64,000 nucleotides of DNA from Adiantum capillus-veneris (taxonomy: Eukaryota; Streptophyta; Polypodiopsida; Polypodiales; Pteridaceae), in NCBI GenBank assembly GCA_014529385.2, contig CM043944.1:77025884-77089883 (forward strand), written 5' to 3'. The notes beneath the pieces were generated by a model. That model ran no database searches, was not told the DNA's origin, and saw nothing but the letters and a program-made list of their open reading frames with translations. The position numbers and the translations under genes were made by a program. This document shows, in pieces, positions 43,076-53,971 of this stretch (its first letter is position 1; every line of letters starts with the position of its first letter).

Positions 43076-43327
43076 GTTCTTGTGGGTCTTGGGGTCTTGA
43101 GGGTCTTGAGGTTCTTGGGGGTCTTGAGGTTCTTGGGTTCTTGAGGTTCTTGAGTTCTTGAGGTTCTTCTTTCGCTTGCAATCTGTGCTAGAGAAGGATC
43201 TTCTCTTCACCCGAGTTTTGCTCTTTTCCGCGGGCGCACCCCTTGGCGGCCTTGCGCTCACGCCAAAGGTTGCTTTTTCCCACCTCACGTCGATTGACCG
43301 GCCTCTAAGTGCACGGTCCGCTCTCAA
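43075..43327 (-). repeat. Pro/Gln/Lys-rich minisatellite at the gag start, family A
   Basis: Short repeats of the type CTTGAGGTTCTTGGG (plus strand) encode QEPQDPQEPQDP-like or LKNLKNPRTSRP-like chains. Similar arrays occur at 49262-49390 (B), 56634-56750 (C) and 58515-58555 (D), with different copy numbers. Confidence 0.7.
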
Positions 43328-43509
43328 TGAGTGAAAAGAGGCACAAGGGGAGGCTGGACAAGCCCTTCTTTCTTGGGTTTCCTGTCACTCTTCAAAAAAA
43401 CGATTAGGAATCGACACGCCCAAGTGGACTTGGGTTACATGCGACCGCAACAAGCAAAAATAAGTGGTCCTTGTGGTTCTTTCCTTGAGTGATACAGAAC
43501 ACTGCCAAA

Positions 43510-43521
43510 GCTCTGATACCA
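43510..43521 (-). other. Primer-binding site of element A
   Basis: Minus strand TGGTATCAGAGC, one base inside the 5' LTR: the initiator-Met type. Confidence 0.88.
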
Positions 43522-43522
43522 A

Positions 43523-44725
43523 TGTAAGGTGCAACGGAATGAATGTTGAACTTTGCTCAAGATGAGTGCTCCGAATTGTGCTCAAGGTTCCTTTTTTCTT
43601 AGGGAAGGGAGAGCCTTCCGTGCTTTAGTGAGAGAGTGTAAGTGATCACAAACAAAGTGAATAGACACTGTGCCTGAAGGTGCTGAGACTAAGAGATAGA
43701 GAGAGAAGAGAATACGTCACCGGGAAGTTGTCAAACCCTTCTCCAAGGGCCCCACTCTCGATGGCGAGAGTGGTCTACTATTGATTGCACAATCTGGTAC
43801 AAGATGCTGATGCAAATCTAAATGGTGCTATGTCGAGGCCGACGGTGGTGCCGACGATGATGAGACTATGGATGAAAACTGAATGTTGTGGAATGGTTCT
43901 CGTCGCAACCAGTCGGGGCTGATCTGTGTGCACTAATTAGTGCCTTGCCGAAGATGCTTGTGACGCTATCTCTGCTGTCCTACAACGCTGAAGTGCTATC
44001 CTTCCAAAAATGTTGGCCTAGTGCTTGTAAAAACCCTGGTCTGTTGGTCATTTAAACACTGATTTGCTGACTGTATTGCTTAGGAAAAACGTTGATCTTG
44101 ATGCTGTTTTGTCGCTGAATTTATGCTGCAGAATGCTGGCTCGATGGGGTTGAAAACGTTGTTGCAAATGGTATCCATGGCTGCTGCAAAAACGCTAAGT
44201 GTAGGGCTGAATCTGCAAGCGATACTGAGTGGCTGATGGCGATGGAGTTCTACTGATTTGGAAAACGCTGGATTGCTGAAGAAACGCCAGGCTTCCAATG
44301 TTGAAAACGCTAGTGTCCTTGGGATAGTCTTGCTTGAGAAGGTGCCTGTTGAGCAATGCTCCTGCTGCCTCTTCTGCCAGAAAGTGCTAGCTTTGGTTTG
44401 CTTATATATTTCATTAGCAAAATTGCCCTACCTAGTTCCCAACAAAAGTCGCTTAATAAATTAGTGAAAAATGTAAAAAAATAGGGAAAATAGGTTTTAA
44501 TGCATTGGAAAATTCCCCTGATGGATTCTGATGGGAATGCTGATGATCATGCTGTGTGCAACCGGAGGATATGCATCTACTCTATGTGTCTGGTCATGCA
44601 CGGTTTGTGAACAAACTCACAAAAGTGCCAGATCACTTCCTATTGTAGACTGACTTGACTGAACTGAACCCTGGTCACGCTGTAGCTTGTTGACGGACAC
44701 ATAAGGTTGGGTGTGTCACGTGACA
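43523..44725 (-). repeat. 5' LTR of element A
   Basis: 1203 bp, partner of 39953-41146. TATA box near 44400-44410 (minus). The AAACGC motif cluster lies at about 43980-44315. Confidence 0.9.
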
Positions 44726-44730
44726 TGCAT

Positions 44731-45069
44731 TGTCCTGGCAGTCATTTGTTTTTTGAGTGTGTTGCCACAAATTTGGTTTTTATGTTGACAGCCTCATAGT
44801 ATCTCATGGGTACCTTGAGTATAATTCTTTCCTTCAACAAAACTTGGCATAAGGTTCTTCACAGTGCCCCCTAGAACTAGACTCGCCACTCTCATGACAC
44901 ACAGAGTTTTAGGTTTACTCTCAACCAAGTGTTTTAGGTGTACCCATAACCTGACGCTACCAAGAGAGCCTCCCCTTTCTTGTAGGTGGAGGTAGGCGTA
45001 GCAGCCACCAAAACATGGAGTTTTTGGTTTACTCCCAAACCCTAGAGTTTTTGGATAACACCTTTTGAG
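44731..45069. other. Unassigned flank of elements A and K
   Basis: It contains imperfect direct repeats of gagtttt(t/a)gg(t/a)tta. No gene is recognised. Confidence 0.35.
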
Positions 45070-45073
45070 GTGA

Positions 45074-46044
45074 TAGAGGGAAGATCAAAAAGTCCCCTGC
45101 TACTCAAGGTACATGGGAAGATCTTCGCTGCAGATGAATATAGCCGAGACCTACAAGAATCTTTCCAAAAGATTAAGGATGCTATATCCATCTCTCAGCA
45201 AAGTCAAAAGGCTGCTGCTGATAAGCACAGAAGAGCCCTATCCTTTAAACAAAATGAGTGGGTCTTGCTTAAGTTTCCCAAGGCTCGATTGAGGCACACA
45301 ACTGGCAAGAATCCTTTTGGACACCAAAAGTACTATGCTAAGTTAGCAAAAAGGTATATGGTCTCTTTCAGATTCTTAGGCTAATCAATGAGATGGCCTA
45401 TCAACTCAAGTTCCCCAGCCATTGGCTCATACACAATGCTTTCCACGTGAGTCTACTAAAGCCTTACAAAGGAGAACCACCTCAAGAAGCAATTATTGAA
45501 GACCCACCGGAGATCGAGGACCAAGAAGAGGTGCTGCAGCCAAGAGGTGCTGCAGCCCGAGTCCGCCACGAAGACAAGGTATTACGAGGCGGTAAGACTA
45601 TCCGACGATATCTTATCAAGTTTAAAAATTATCCTTTTGAAGATGCTAGATGGATGCGAGGCATACAACTAAAGGATAACCTAAACCTTGTCAATGCTTA
45701 CAATGATTCCCTAGAGTAAGCAAACGTAAATATGTTTTAATGAACAAAGTTTTTGTCTTATAAGACTCTTTTTTGATTGTGCGCACATGTTAATAGGTAT
45801 GCATGCTTAGGATCATGTTTGTGGGGACGACGTCTTTCGAACACCAAGTAGAGTTTGTCACTCTACTGTGGAAGATTGATACGGACTAATGTGCAGACAT
45901 GCTTGCGGCAGCTAAGGCTCCCAAGCACCAAATGGACTAGTCATCCATTCTGGAACGGTGTCGTAGGGTAAAATAGGGATCCTCTACTTGCTAGCAAACA
46001 GACTAATGACTACAAGGACGACTATGATTTCAAGAGAGAGGTAA
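45074..46044 (+). pseudogene. Integrase tail and chromodomain of chromovirus K
   Basis: The first frame (to 45384) starts within the integrase C-terminal region (SPLLLKVHGKIFAADEYSRD, QNEWVLLKFPKARLR). A frameshift near 45355 leads to 45393-45719: MAYQLKFPSHWLIHNAFHVS, LLKPYKG, then the chromodomain YLIKFKNYPFEDARWMRG. The element is cut off at its left end. After 45719 a non-coding 3' part leads to a purine tract (46031-46044). Confidence 0.8.
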
Positions 46045-46555
46045 TGTTATAAAAACTAATATATAATTCTTCCAAATGATTTTCTCATGTTAAACTGATC
46101 ATTTGATATGGGGAAGTACTAGGGGAGTAAAAGCTAGAATATTGGTAAGGCTGCCAGACAGGTCTCTGCAAGGATCCAAAGGAGGAAAAATAGGGATCCA
46201 AAGAGGGGCATTCTGCAAAAGAGCATTGTGCTTCAATGGGGCTTAAAAGACCTAAGGTTCAGCTCCATTAAGACTTCTATAGGCTAAGGTTCCTAACTTT
46301 AATTAAATTGTCCAAAGGCCAAAGTAGGGGAAATGGGATGGTCATGGGAAGACTACAAAGTCTTCCCACATCCCTAGGAAGGAGGGGGCGAGCCCTTTTA
46401 GTAGGGGATGAGAGAGAAACACACACACACACACACACACACACTCCAAAGCTCCCCCTTTACACAAAGGGAATACTGGACACATGTTAGGCTCCTAGAC
46501 CAGTTGCCCCCAACCTCCCCTCAAATCCTATTGGATGGCCATAGAGGTGGAAAGT
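46045..46555 (+). repeat. LTR of chromovirus K, first part
   Basis: Starts TGTTATAAAAACTAATAT and matches the beginnings of the LTR of I and J. A CA microsatellite sits at 46419-46444. It is interrupted by element B and resumes at 49628. Confidence 0.7.
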
Positions 46556-47739
46556 TCAAGATGAGTGTTCCGAACTGTGCTCAAGGTTCCTTTTACTTAC
46601 GGAAGGGAGAGCCTTTCGTTCCTTTAGTGAGAGAGTGCAAGTGATCACAAACAAAGTGAATGACAGTGTGAGTGAAGGTGCTGAGACTGAGAGGTAGAGA
46701 GAAAAGAATATGACACCAGAAAAGTTGTCAAACCCTCCTCCGAAGGCTCCACTCTCTATGGCGAGAGCGGTCTACTATTGATTGCACAAATCTCTACAAT
46801 GCTTTGGACTTGCGGACGATGTCGACGACGATGAGGATGACGACAAGACGGGCTGAAATCTGAAAACGCTAAGGGCTGAAATCTGCAAAATCTTTATCTG
46901 CTGAATTCTTACTCTATGTCGTGACAACGGCGATGCACGATGCGACGACGACGCGCTGAAAACGCAGATGCTGAAATCTGCGTTTTCCGGGCTGAAACTG
47001 CAAACTTCGATGGATCTGACCGTGTGGCGAGGATTTGCTGCTGCGGCGGGAAGGTGAGATTTGCGAGGTTTGGGACTTCTACTGCGGTGTTTGACTGCTG
47101 AAAACTGAAAACCTTGGTGCAACTTGTGGTCTTGTCGCGGAGAATTTACAAAACGCTAGGCTGTCATGCTGATATAAAAACGCTAGGGCTGAATGTTGTG
47201 CAGATGCAAAAACGCTAGGTGTCCTGCTGTGGCCTTGATGTCGCCCGGCTGATCTGCAATGCAAAACGCCAGGGCTTGGTGATGGCTGAAAAACGCTAGG
47301 CCTGTAGTTTGCAAAACGCTAGGTTTGCTGTTTGGGGAGGGGATCTTGCTGAGAAGGTGCCTTTTGAACAATGTTCCTACTGCCTCTTCTGCAAGATTAT
47401 GCTAGCGCTAGGTTTCTTATGTACTTGGCTTGCTAAATTGCCCTACCCAGTTTCCCAACAAAAGTCACTTAAAATAATAAGTGAAAATTGACTAAAATAG
47501 GAAAAATAGGTCTATGCACTGTAAAAATGCTCCTGATGGGTTCTGACTGAAATTTGATGGTCATGCTGTGTGCAACCAGAGGATATGCATCTACTCTAAG
47601 TGTCTGGACATGCACGATCTGCGTAGAGACTCACAAAAGTGCCAGAACACTTTCTAAGATAACTGAACTGAACCCATGTCATGAAGTAGCTTGTCCACGT
47701 ACACATAGGGTTAGATGTGCACGTGACATCCCCTCCTTT

Positions 47740-48576
47740 TCAAAGTGAGATATTGGTACCGAACTGTATGGCATCGAGGGAGATTGCCAACAACTTCTGG
47801 AATCTTGGAAAGGACTCTTCGCAAGCCCACTCTGATGTTTGGGTCGTGCGATACTTGAACTTCATAAAGGTCTGCAACACTTGCTTCTTTGGGCCGGGCC
47901 GAAAGCGACACAAAGTCTTATGAGGCTCCTTCAATGCTTCAACTTCGTTTAGAGTCATGCATCTACCTTCTTCAAGAATCTCCGAGGATGAAAATTCCTG
48001 AAACCACTTCCAACACAAAAACATGAACATACCCATTCCATGTAAAGTGATTGGAAAAATTCTAGTCTTCTTTAAAGACTGTGCATGCATTGTAGATGAA
48101 CATATAGACGGAGTGCCAAACCGTTCATCAAACACATGCAAACAATGGATTCTAAACTTGTCTAAATCCATCAACTGTGCCAAATCACAATGGAAATGCC
48201 CGTGCTTGATGCTCAATCTTTCTTGTGCTCTTTCGGAAACTGTGTCATGCCAAGGAAGAGACATGGAGTGTGAATTCCTTGAATGCAAACATGTCATCTT
48301 TTCATGAGTAATCTGCTTTCATCCGTACTTATTCATGAGTGAATCGTGTTCATCGTGCAATATGTCATGCCTATGAAAAGGGATCACATAAGGACGATGA
48401 CTAAAATACAGGAAAGCATCACGAATGAAACACTTGAACAATGCATGCTGACTAATCATTTGAACACAGAATACTTCCTGTGGGGGTTCTTGGGACCTCG
48501 ACTCGAGAGCCAAGATCGGTTCTTCGTGATCTATCGAATTTGCAATGAGGTTAGCTTCACTAGACAAAGTAATCAA
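47740..48576 (-). CDS. Conserved 3' ORF of family A, copy B
   Basis: The longest intact version: 47740-48297 is open for 185 codons (SMSLPWHDTVSERAQERL, ERFGTPSICSS, KKTRIFPITLHG, MFLCWKWFQEFSSSEIL, LCRFRPGPKKQ). It is preceded in another frame by 48319-48576 (MISQHALFKCFIRDAFLYFS, PFHRHDILHDEHDSLM). Preservation of this frame among decayed copies suggests it was coding until recently. No known domain is recognised. Confidence 0.6.
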
Positions 48577-48796
48577 CTAAACCATCATCCTTGTGAATAA
48601 TAATCACATCACTATCATACAAATCATCATGCCCGTGAATAATCACATCTTGATCATGCAAATCATCATGTTTATCATTATCATGCAAATCATGTGTGTC
48701 GTGCTTTGGAAAAGAAGAGATTGAGAGAGTCTCCTTCTCCTGATTCTTGTCAATCTGCCCCTGCACACTAGAAAAGAGTCGGAACAACTCTTGCAT
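48560..48796 (-). pseudogene. Asp/His-rich tract, copy B
   Basis: 78 residues: SISSFPKHDTHDLHDNDKHD, then DLHDQDVI and HDDLYDSDVI units. It follows a gag-like coil (FRLFSSVQGQIDKNQ) directly, without knuckle or protease. Confidence 0.55.
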
Positions 48797-48799
48797 GTG

Positions 48800-49260
48800 T
48801 TGGGCTCTCTATTCGGCTGCCAAGCGCGCTTGCTCACGCTCACGCTCAAAGGCTACCCTTCTGTCTTCGGCCGCCAAGCGCGCTTACTCGCGCGAACGCT
48901 CAAAGGCTAACCGTTGTTCTTCGCGCTCGCGAGCCAATTCGGATTTTCTTTCTTGGTGCTCGTGATCCAATTCTGCTTTTCTTTCTTCGTGCTCACGCTT
49001 TATGGATGCCATTCTTTCGTTGTGTGCACAATCTAATTCTGCCTTTATTTATGCTTTTCTTGCTTCGTGTTCTAACTTTTTGTCCATCATCATCTTGTCG
49101 AAAGCCTCCATAGGAGTTAGTGCAATCCTTGGCGTAGATGAGGAAGGGGGAGGGTCGGAAAAACTCCTGGTGGGGAAAATTCTTCTTCACCTCTTCCATG
49201 CTCATCACCTCCATGCGAAGTATCCATTCGGCTTCGGGTGATGACCATACACTGAAGTGT
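48800..49260 (-). pseudogene. Gag N-terminus, copy B
   Basis: Interrupted charged frames (Arg/Glu-rich, for example EVKKNFPHQEFFRPS and DDDGQKVRTRSKK) correspond to the gag coiled coil best seen in C (55829-56608) and D. Several frame changes are present. Confidence 0.45.
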
Positions 49261-49627
49261 TGGGTTCTTAAGTTCACGAGGAACTTGGGTTCTTGCGGGT
49301 CTTGTGTTCTTGGGCTCTTGAGTCTTGAGGTTCTTGAGGGTCTTGAGTCTCGAGGTTCTTGAGGGTCTTGAGTCTTGAGGTTCTTCTTTCACTTGCAATC
49401 TATGTTAGAGAAGGATCTTCTCTTACCCAAGCTCTTCTTTTTCCCGTGGGCGCATCTTGGCGGCCGTGCGCTCACACCAAGGTTGCTTTTTCTCACCTCA
49501 CGTCGATTGGCCGGCAGACTCACAAAAGTGCCAGGACACTTCCTAAGCTAACTAAACTGAACTGAACCCAACCCATGTCATGAAGTAGCTTGTCCACGTA
49601 CATATAGGGTTAGATGTGTACGTGACA

Positions 49628-49787
49628 TAATTACCTAAAGCTCTCACAAAAGGGGAAAGGGGGACGCATGCTATCAATTATGCTTCTAATTTGTGATTGG
49701 CTAAGTTTTACAGGAGCCAATGGGAGGCCACCATGAGCAATTAGCAAGAGGGGTCGACCAAGATGAGAGAGAAGGCTACAGTTTATG

Positions 49788-49833
<46 letters not shown>

Positions 49834-50040
49834 CTCATGTGTACAAGAAGAACTCCATCTCCTTCTCCAAGCATTGAGAAGTAGAGGCCTACACCAACAA
49901 CTCTTGACTATGGAATGCAAATCCAACCAAGAGCCAAGCTTCAATGGCATGCTGATCTCCTCTACCATGCTAATTACTAAGCTAAGCTATGCTATTAGAG
50001 TGATTATGTGAGGAGAATACTTCTTTCTCGTAAGATACAC
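49628..50040 (+). repeat. LTR of chromovirus K, second part
   Basis: The LTR resumes after element B. The piece ctccttctccaag, agcctacaccaaca and gcaaatccaaccaaga matches LTR I near 12500-12580 in the same orientation. A long CA run occupies 49791-49833. The LTR is broken near 50040, where an inverted LTR begins. Confidence 0.65.
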
Positions 50041-50044
50041 CTCT

Positions 50045-50505
50045 CTCTCTCCCTAGTCGGCAAGCACGACAAGCACCTCAAGCATCTTAGTCAGCAAGCA
50101 CGACAAGCACCTTAGTCATCAAGCATGACAAGCACCTCAAGCTCGGGCCTAACTTACCTAAGGTCAAAGGAACTTTTAACACTAACCTTTATCAAGCATG
50201 ACAAGAACCTCAAACTTGGGCCGGGTTCCCACCTCAAGCTCAGTCCTAGATTACTTAAGGTCAAAGAACTTTTAACACTAGCCTTTGGAGGTCTTTAATG
50301 AAGCTAACCCTAAGGTATTTAAGCTCCATTGGCTAGCGTTTTTCTTTGACAGATCATCTCTCATTTGGGCCTCTTTACCATTGGCCTCGTGTCGAGATAG
50401 ACCCGTAAGCACATGTCTATATTCTAACCCTTGTTCCCGTCTATTCTCCCATATTATATGATCAGTTTAATCATTTGGGTTGGCTAGATATTAGATTTTA
50501 TGACA
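50045..50505 (-). repeat. 3' LTR of chromovirus J (truncated)
   Basis: Reverse complement of the first ~500 bp of LTR I: TGTCATAAAATCTAATATC starts at 50505 on the minus strand. It carries cacgacaagcacctcaagc units near its broken end. The join to the K LTR near 50040 puts two 3' ends face to face. Confidence 0.75.
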
Positions 50506-50897
50506 TTACCTCTCTCTTGAAATCATAGTCGTCCTTGACTATGAGGTAGAAGAGATAAAGCCCGAGTCATTAGTCAATGTTTCTTAGTGGGTAGAGGATC
50601 CCTTTTTACCCTACAACATCATTCCAAGATGGATGACTAATCCATTTGGTGCTTGGGAGACATAGCTGCAGCAAGCATGTCCGCTCTTTAGTCCATTTCA
50701 TTCTCCCAAAGTAGAGCGACAAATTCTACTTGGTGTTTGAGAGACTCGTCATCACAAACATGATCTTAAGCATGCATACTATTTAAATTTGTGCATAATA
50801 AAAAGAGAACTAGTCTTATAAGACAAAAACATTGGTCATTCAAAAGAAATTTGTACATTTTCTTACTCTAATGTAGCATTGTAAGCATTGACAAGGT

Positions 50898-51179
50898 TCA
50901 TACTATCATTAAGCTGTATTCCTTGCATCCATCTAGCATCTTCAAAAAGATAATTTTTGAACCTAATGAGATACCGTCGGATAATCTTACCATGTCGTAG
51001 TACCTTGTCTTCATGGTGAAGGATAGCTTCGGGCCTTCGATTTCGGGAGAGTCTTCAATAATTGATTCACTTGGTGGCTCTCCTTTATAGGGCTTAAGTA
51101 GACTCACATGAAAAGCATTGTGTATGAGCCAATGGTTTGGCAACTTGAGTTGATAAGCCATCTCATTGATTGGCTTCAA
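50898..51179 (-). pseudogene. Integrase C-terminus of J
   Basis: PINEMAYQLKLPNHWLIHNA, FHVSLLKPYKG, then a frameshift before the chromodomain, whose remnant is read in other frames (near 50900-50990, FKNYLFEDARWM-like). Corresponds to 45393-45719 in K. Confidence 0.7.
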
Positions 51180-51239
51180 AATTTGAAAAGGACCATAGTA
51201 TCTTTTTGCTAATTTAGCATAATACTTTTGATGGCCCGT

Positions 51240-52046
51240 GGGATTTTTGCATGTCGTTTGCTCTAATCGAGCCTTGGGAAACTTAAGTAAGACGCGGCAT
51301 TTTCTTTGAACGTTAAGGCCCTTCTGTGCTTGTCACCAACAGGTTTTTTCCTTTGTTGAGAGATGGATATAGCCTCCTTAATCTTTTGAAAAGATTATTG
51401 TAGGTCACGGCTATACTCATTGGCAGCGAAGATCTTCCCATGTACTTTAAGTAGCAAGGGACTTTTAGGTCTTCCCTCAATGATTTCAAAAGGTGCTTTT
51501 TCCGTAGAAGTATACACAGTATTATTGTATGCATACTCTACAAGAGGTAAACACTTTTCCCATTGTGAGCGTTGATCTACTTCTGTAACATAAGTCTTTA
51601 GTAGATCGAGTATTGTAAGATTGGCTATCTCACTTCGGCCATCCGTTTGTGGCTGATAGGCTGAAGAGAATTCAATCTTGTATCTAGATTTTCAAAGAGA
51701 CCTTTCCAGAAATTATTGGTCATTCTAGGATCTCTATCTGACACGATATATGTTGGCAATCCATGGTGTTTGAAAATCTGTGATATGAAGAGGGTTGCCA
51801 TTTGGTGTACCTTGATAGTCTTTTTGACAGGTATAAAGTGTGCTTGCTTACTAAACTTGTCGACTATTGTCCATATTCCCCTATTCCCATGGATAGACTG
51901 GGGTAATCTTGGGGTGAATTTGGGATAGGCAATGGCTGGAGTAATCCAGGTTGCTTCCCTCTATCACTTGATCTTTTGGCATACCACACATTTTGAAACA
52001 TACTCTTGTATGGCCACTTTCATGGTAGGCCAATAGAAGTACGTCT
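51240..52046 (-). pseudogene. Integrase core of J
   Basis: The minus strand near 51960-51660 reads WTIVDKFSKQAHFIPVKKTI then HHGLPTYIVSDRDPRMTNNF, i.e. the Asp-Asp part of the DDE core. The Glu region (PQTDG-type) and the tail with SREDLKVPCYLKYMGRS-like frame-shifted text follow down to 51313. Frames change at several points. Confidence 0.75.
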
Positions 52047-52714
52047 CTACTCCTCAAAGAGTAGGTTGAATGCCTCTATGCCCCGCATAAGGAGGAACAT
52101 GGGATTTATACATGACTTTCTCACGAAGGGAGTGGGTAACACATAGCCTATTGCCGTGGAGAGATAACCATCCTGCAAGATGAATGGTTCCTCTTTCTTC
52201 CTCAAAGCAAGGGCTGGCATTATGTCTTTAAAGTCAGGGTCAGTAGCATACTCATCTATCATAGAAGATAGATCATTGTGAGTTGCTATAGACACCGCAT
52301 TAACTTTTGGTCGTTGTGAGAGTGCATCGGCCACTTGACTGTGCTTACCAGCAATGTGAGCAATATGAAAGTAAAATTGCGAAAGAAAATTTGCCTACCT
52401 CATTTGTTTGTGGGAAAGCTTGGTTTGTGTCATGAAGTACTTGAGACTTTGATGGTCTGTTCATAAAATGAATGGAGTCTCCAATAGATAGCGCTTCCAT
52501 GTTATAGGGCATGTAGAACAACTTAAAGCTCTTTCTCATAGATGTCTAAGACCCGTTCGTCCGTATTGAGCCTTCGGCTCTCATATGCTATGGCGTGCCC
52601 TTTTTGAAGCAAGACTGCTCCAAGGCAATCACCACAAGCATCACATTGGACCTCAAATGGCTTTGAGAGATCCAGAAGCATAAGGATTGGTTGGAAGGTA
52701 AGCTTTTCTTTAAG
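52047..52714 (-). pseudogene. RNase H and integrase zinc region of J
   Basis: Near 52714-52560: LKEKLTFQPILMLLDLSKPF then FEVQCDACGDC (RNase H). 52345-52539 is a frame-shifted continuation. 52047-52334 starts ADALSQRPKVNAVSIATHND and runs to the HHCC region. Matches 21580-22137 of element I. Confidence 0.72.
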
Positions 52715-53422
52715 CGTTCAAGCGTGGCTTATAAGGCCAGCCAAGGCGCTACAAAAAGGTAAGCATTGAGAACTCAAAGAAAAGATAAGAGTCAAGGCTC
52801 AAGAGTCAAGACTAGCCACTAGGGACTCAAGAGCTTAATACATAGATGTCAAAACGTCAAAATGGGAACATGTCGAGGGCCAAGGCTCAAGGACCAGAAG
52901 AGCCATTAGCCTGCCTGTTTGTAGTGGTGGCGTGGAGATCATGGATGTCATCCCAATCCTCATCCCCAACAGGCTCGTCTGCATCATCCAACTCATGCAA
53001 AACTTCTGTAGATCCACCTGCCTCCCCAAGTATCTCCTCCTCTGTCTCCATCTCCCATTGTAGAAAGGCATCTGATACTTTGGATGCTAACTTGCAAAGC
53101 ATACGCAGGGAGGGTCAGACGAGAGAGAGTGGCTTCAAGGCTCAAGCTTGAGAGTGAGGGATATGAAAGTGTGAGGGGTGAGGGTGAGCTTTTATAGAAA
53201 AGAAGACCCCCCCCCCCCCGGGAGTCTTGCAAGCTCAAGTGTGAATCGCCCCCCCAAACGGCCTGGTGAAACGGCGCACAGTAGTCCGCCCGCCCGTTTT
53301 CAAAATTTGAAATTGCCGCCCGTCTGTTCCCCCCATTCCGCTGTCAGATTTGGCTGGCGGGAACGCCGTTTCGGTACGGAAAGCAGCCGTTCCACCCGTT
53401 CCTTGTTATTGTGAGTTTTGGG
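52715..53422. other. Unassigned insert, possible DNA-transposon remnant
   Basis: A minus ORF (52887-53102) is very acidic: AFLQWEMETEEEILGEAGG, DDADEPVGDEDWDDIHDL, which could be the tail of a hAT-like transposase. On the minus strand 53412-53390 reads CACAATAACAAGGAACGGG, similar to the MITE terminal repeat at 37136. A matching opposite end was not found. A run of 13 C occupies 53207-53219. Confidence 0.25.
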
Positions 53423-53971
53423 CTGCACTGTTTCCAGTAACCTCCTATAGGTTTGTGCCATTGCCAGAACAGATTGAGAAGTACTGTTGCGGATCGCCCA
53501 AGAAAATCAGGGACTACTGCACAAAGACTATTGTCATGAATATGGCGTAGTTGATTGAGAATGCGAGTGGCCAACAATCTGTCGAAGGGAGATTCCGATG
53601 GATTTAATAGCCACAAGAAAGGACCCCAGGGTAAACAGTTTTCAGCCAGGGCCAATGCTACAACCAAGACTTCTGTGCCTCCCTCAAAGAAACCCTCCAC
53701 TGATGAAGCTGACACGTCCAAGAAGCAGTCTAAATCTTCTTGTGGGCGAGGACAAGGACAAAAAAGGCATCTTTCTGGCAAATCTTTTGCAGAAAGGAAA
53801 GCTCTGAGAGAGGCCAAGAAATGCTACATTTGTGAAGAGGAGGGACATTTTGCTAATGAATGCCCATAGAAGAAGTCACAGGATAAGGATGACAAGTCAG
53901 AGCATAAAGGAAAGAAGCCAAAGCCCAGCGCACGACTTGTTCCAGACTTGGTTGGTGACCAACCAAACATT
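53423..53971 (+). pseudogene. Gag fragment with zinc knuckle, plus strand
   Basis: It reads SYRFVPLPEQIEKYCCGSPK, then in another frame a Lys/Ser-rich linker and the knuckle CYICEEEGHFANEC near 53822-53865, followed by a TAG and a Lys-rich tail. The parent element is unknown. Element C is inserted at its right end (53972). Confidence 0.6.

Larger units (their letters stand above)
39953..44725 (-). mobile_element. Non-autonomous LTR element A
   Basis: Complete minus-strand element with perfect tgcat duplications (39948-39952, 44726-44730), LTRs of ~1.2 kb, initiator-Met primer site and polypurine tract. Internal order: Pro/Gln-rich segment, CCHC knuckle, protease motif, Asp/His-rich tract, 3' ORF of unknown function. 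No RT, RNase H or integrase is present. B, C and D and the solo LTR at 33161 belong to the same family. Confidence 0.9.
46556..49627 (-). mobile_element. Truncated family A element (B) inside the K LTR
   Basis: Minus orientation. LTR 46556-47728 (lacking ~30 bp at the outer end), polypurine tract, 3' ORF, Asp/His tract, gag N-terminus and Pro-rich repeats follow. A deletion then joins the internal region (49515) to the last ~112 bp of the other LTR (49516-49627), removing the primer site. Zinc knuckle and protease are also missing. Confidence 0.8.
50506..52714 (-). mobile_element. Chromovirus J, truncated 3' half
   Basis: On the minus strand from 52714 to 50506: RNase H, integrase zinc region, DDE core, C-terminus with chromodomain-like tail, purine tract (50506-50525). 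The 5' part (LTR, gag, protease, RT) is absent. It is the same family as I and K. Confidence 0.82.

Noticed and set aside
45040-45050. Telomere-like or telo-box AAACCCTA motifs as promoter evidence
   Set aside because: Single copies occur at several unrelated places (25591, 45040); too short to support a promoter call.
49763-50011. His-Thr repeat proteins at 46308-46644 and 49631-50011
   Set aside because: Translations of CA microsatellites in the K LTR.
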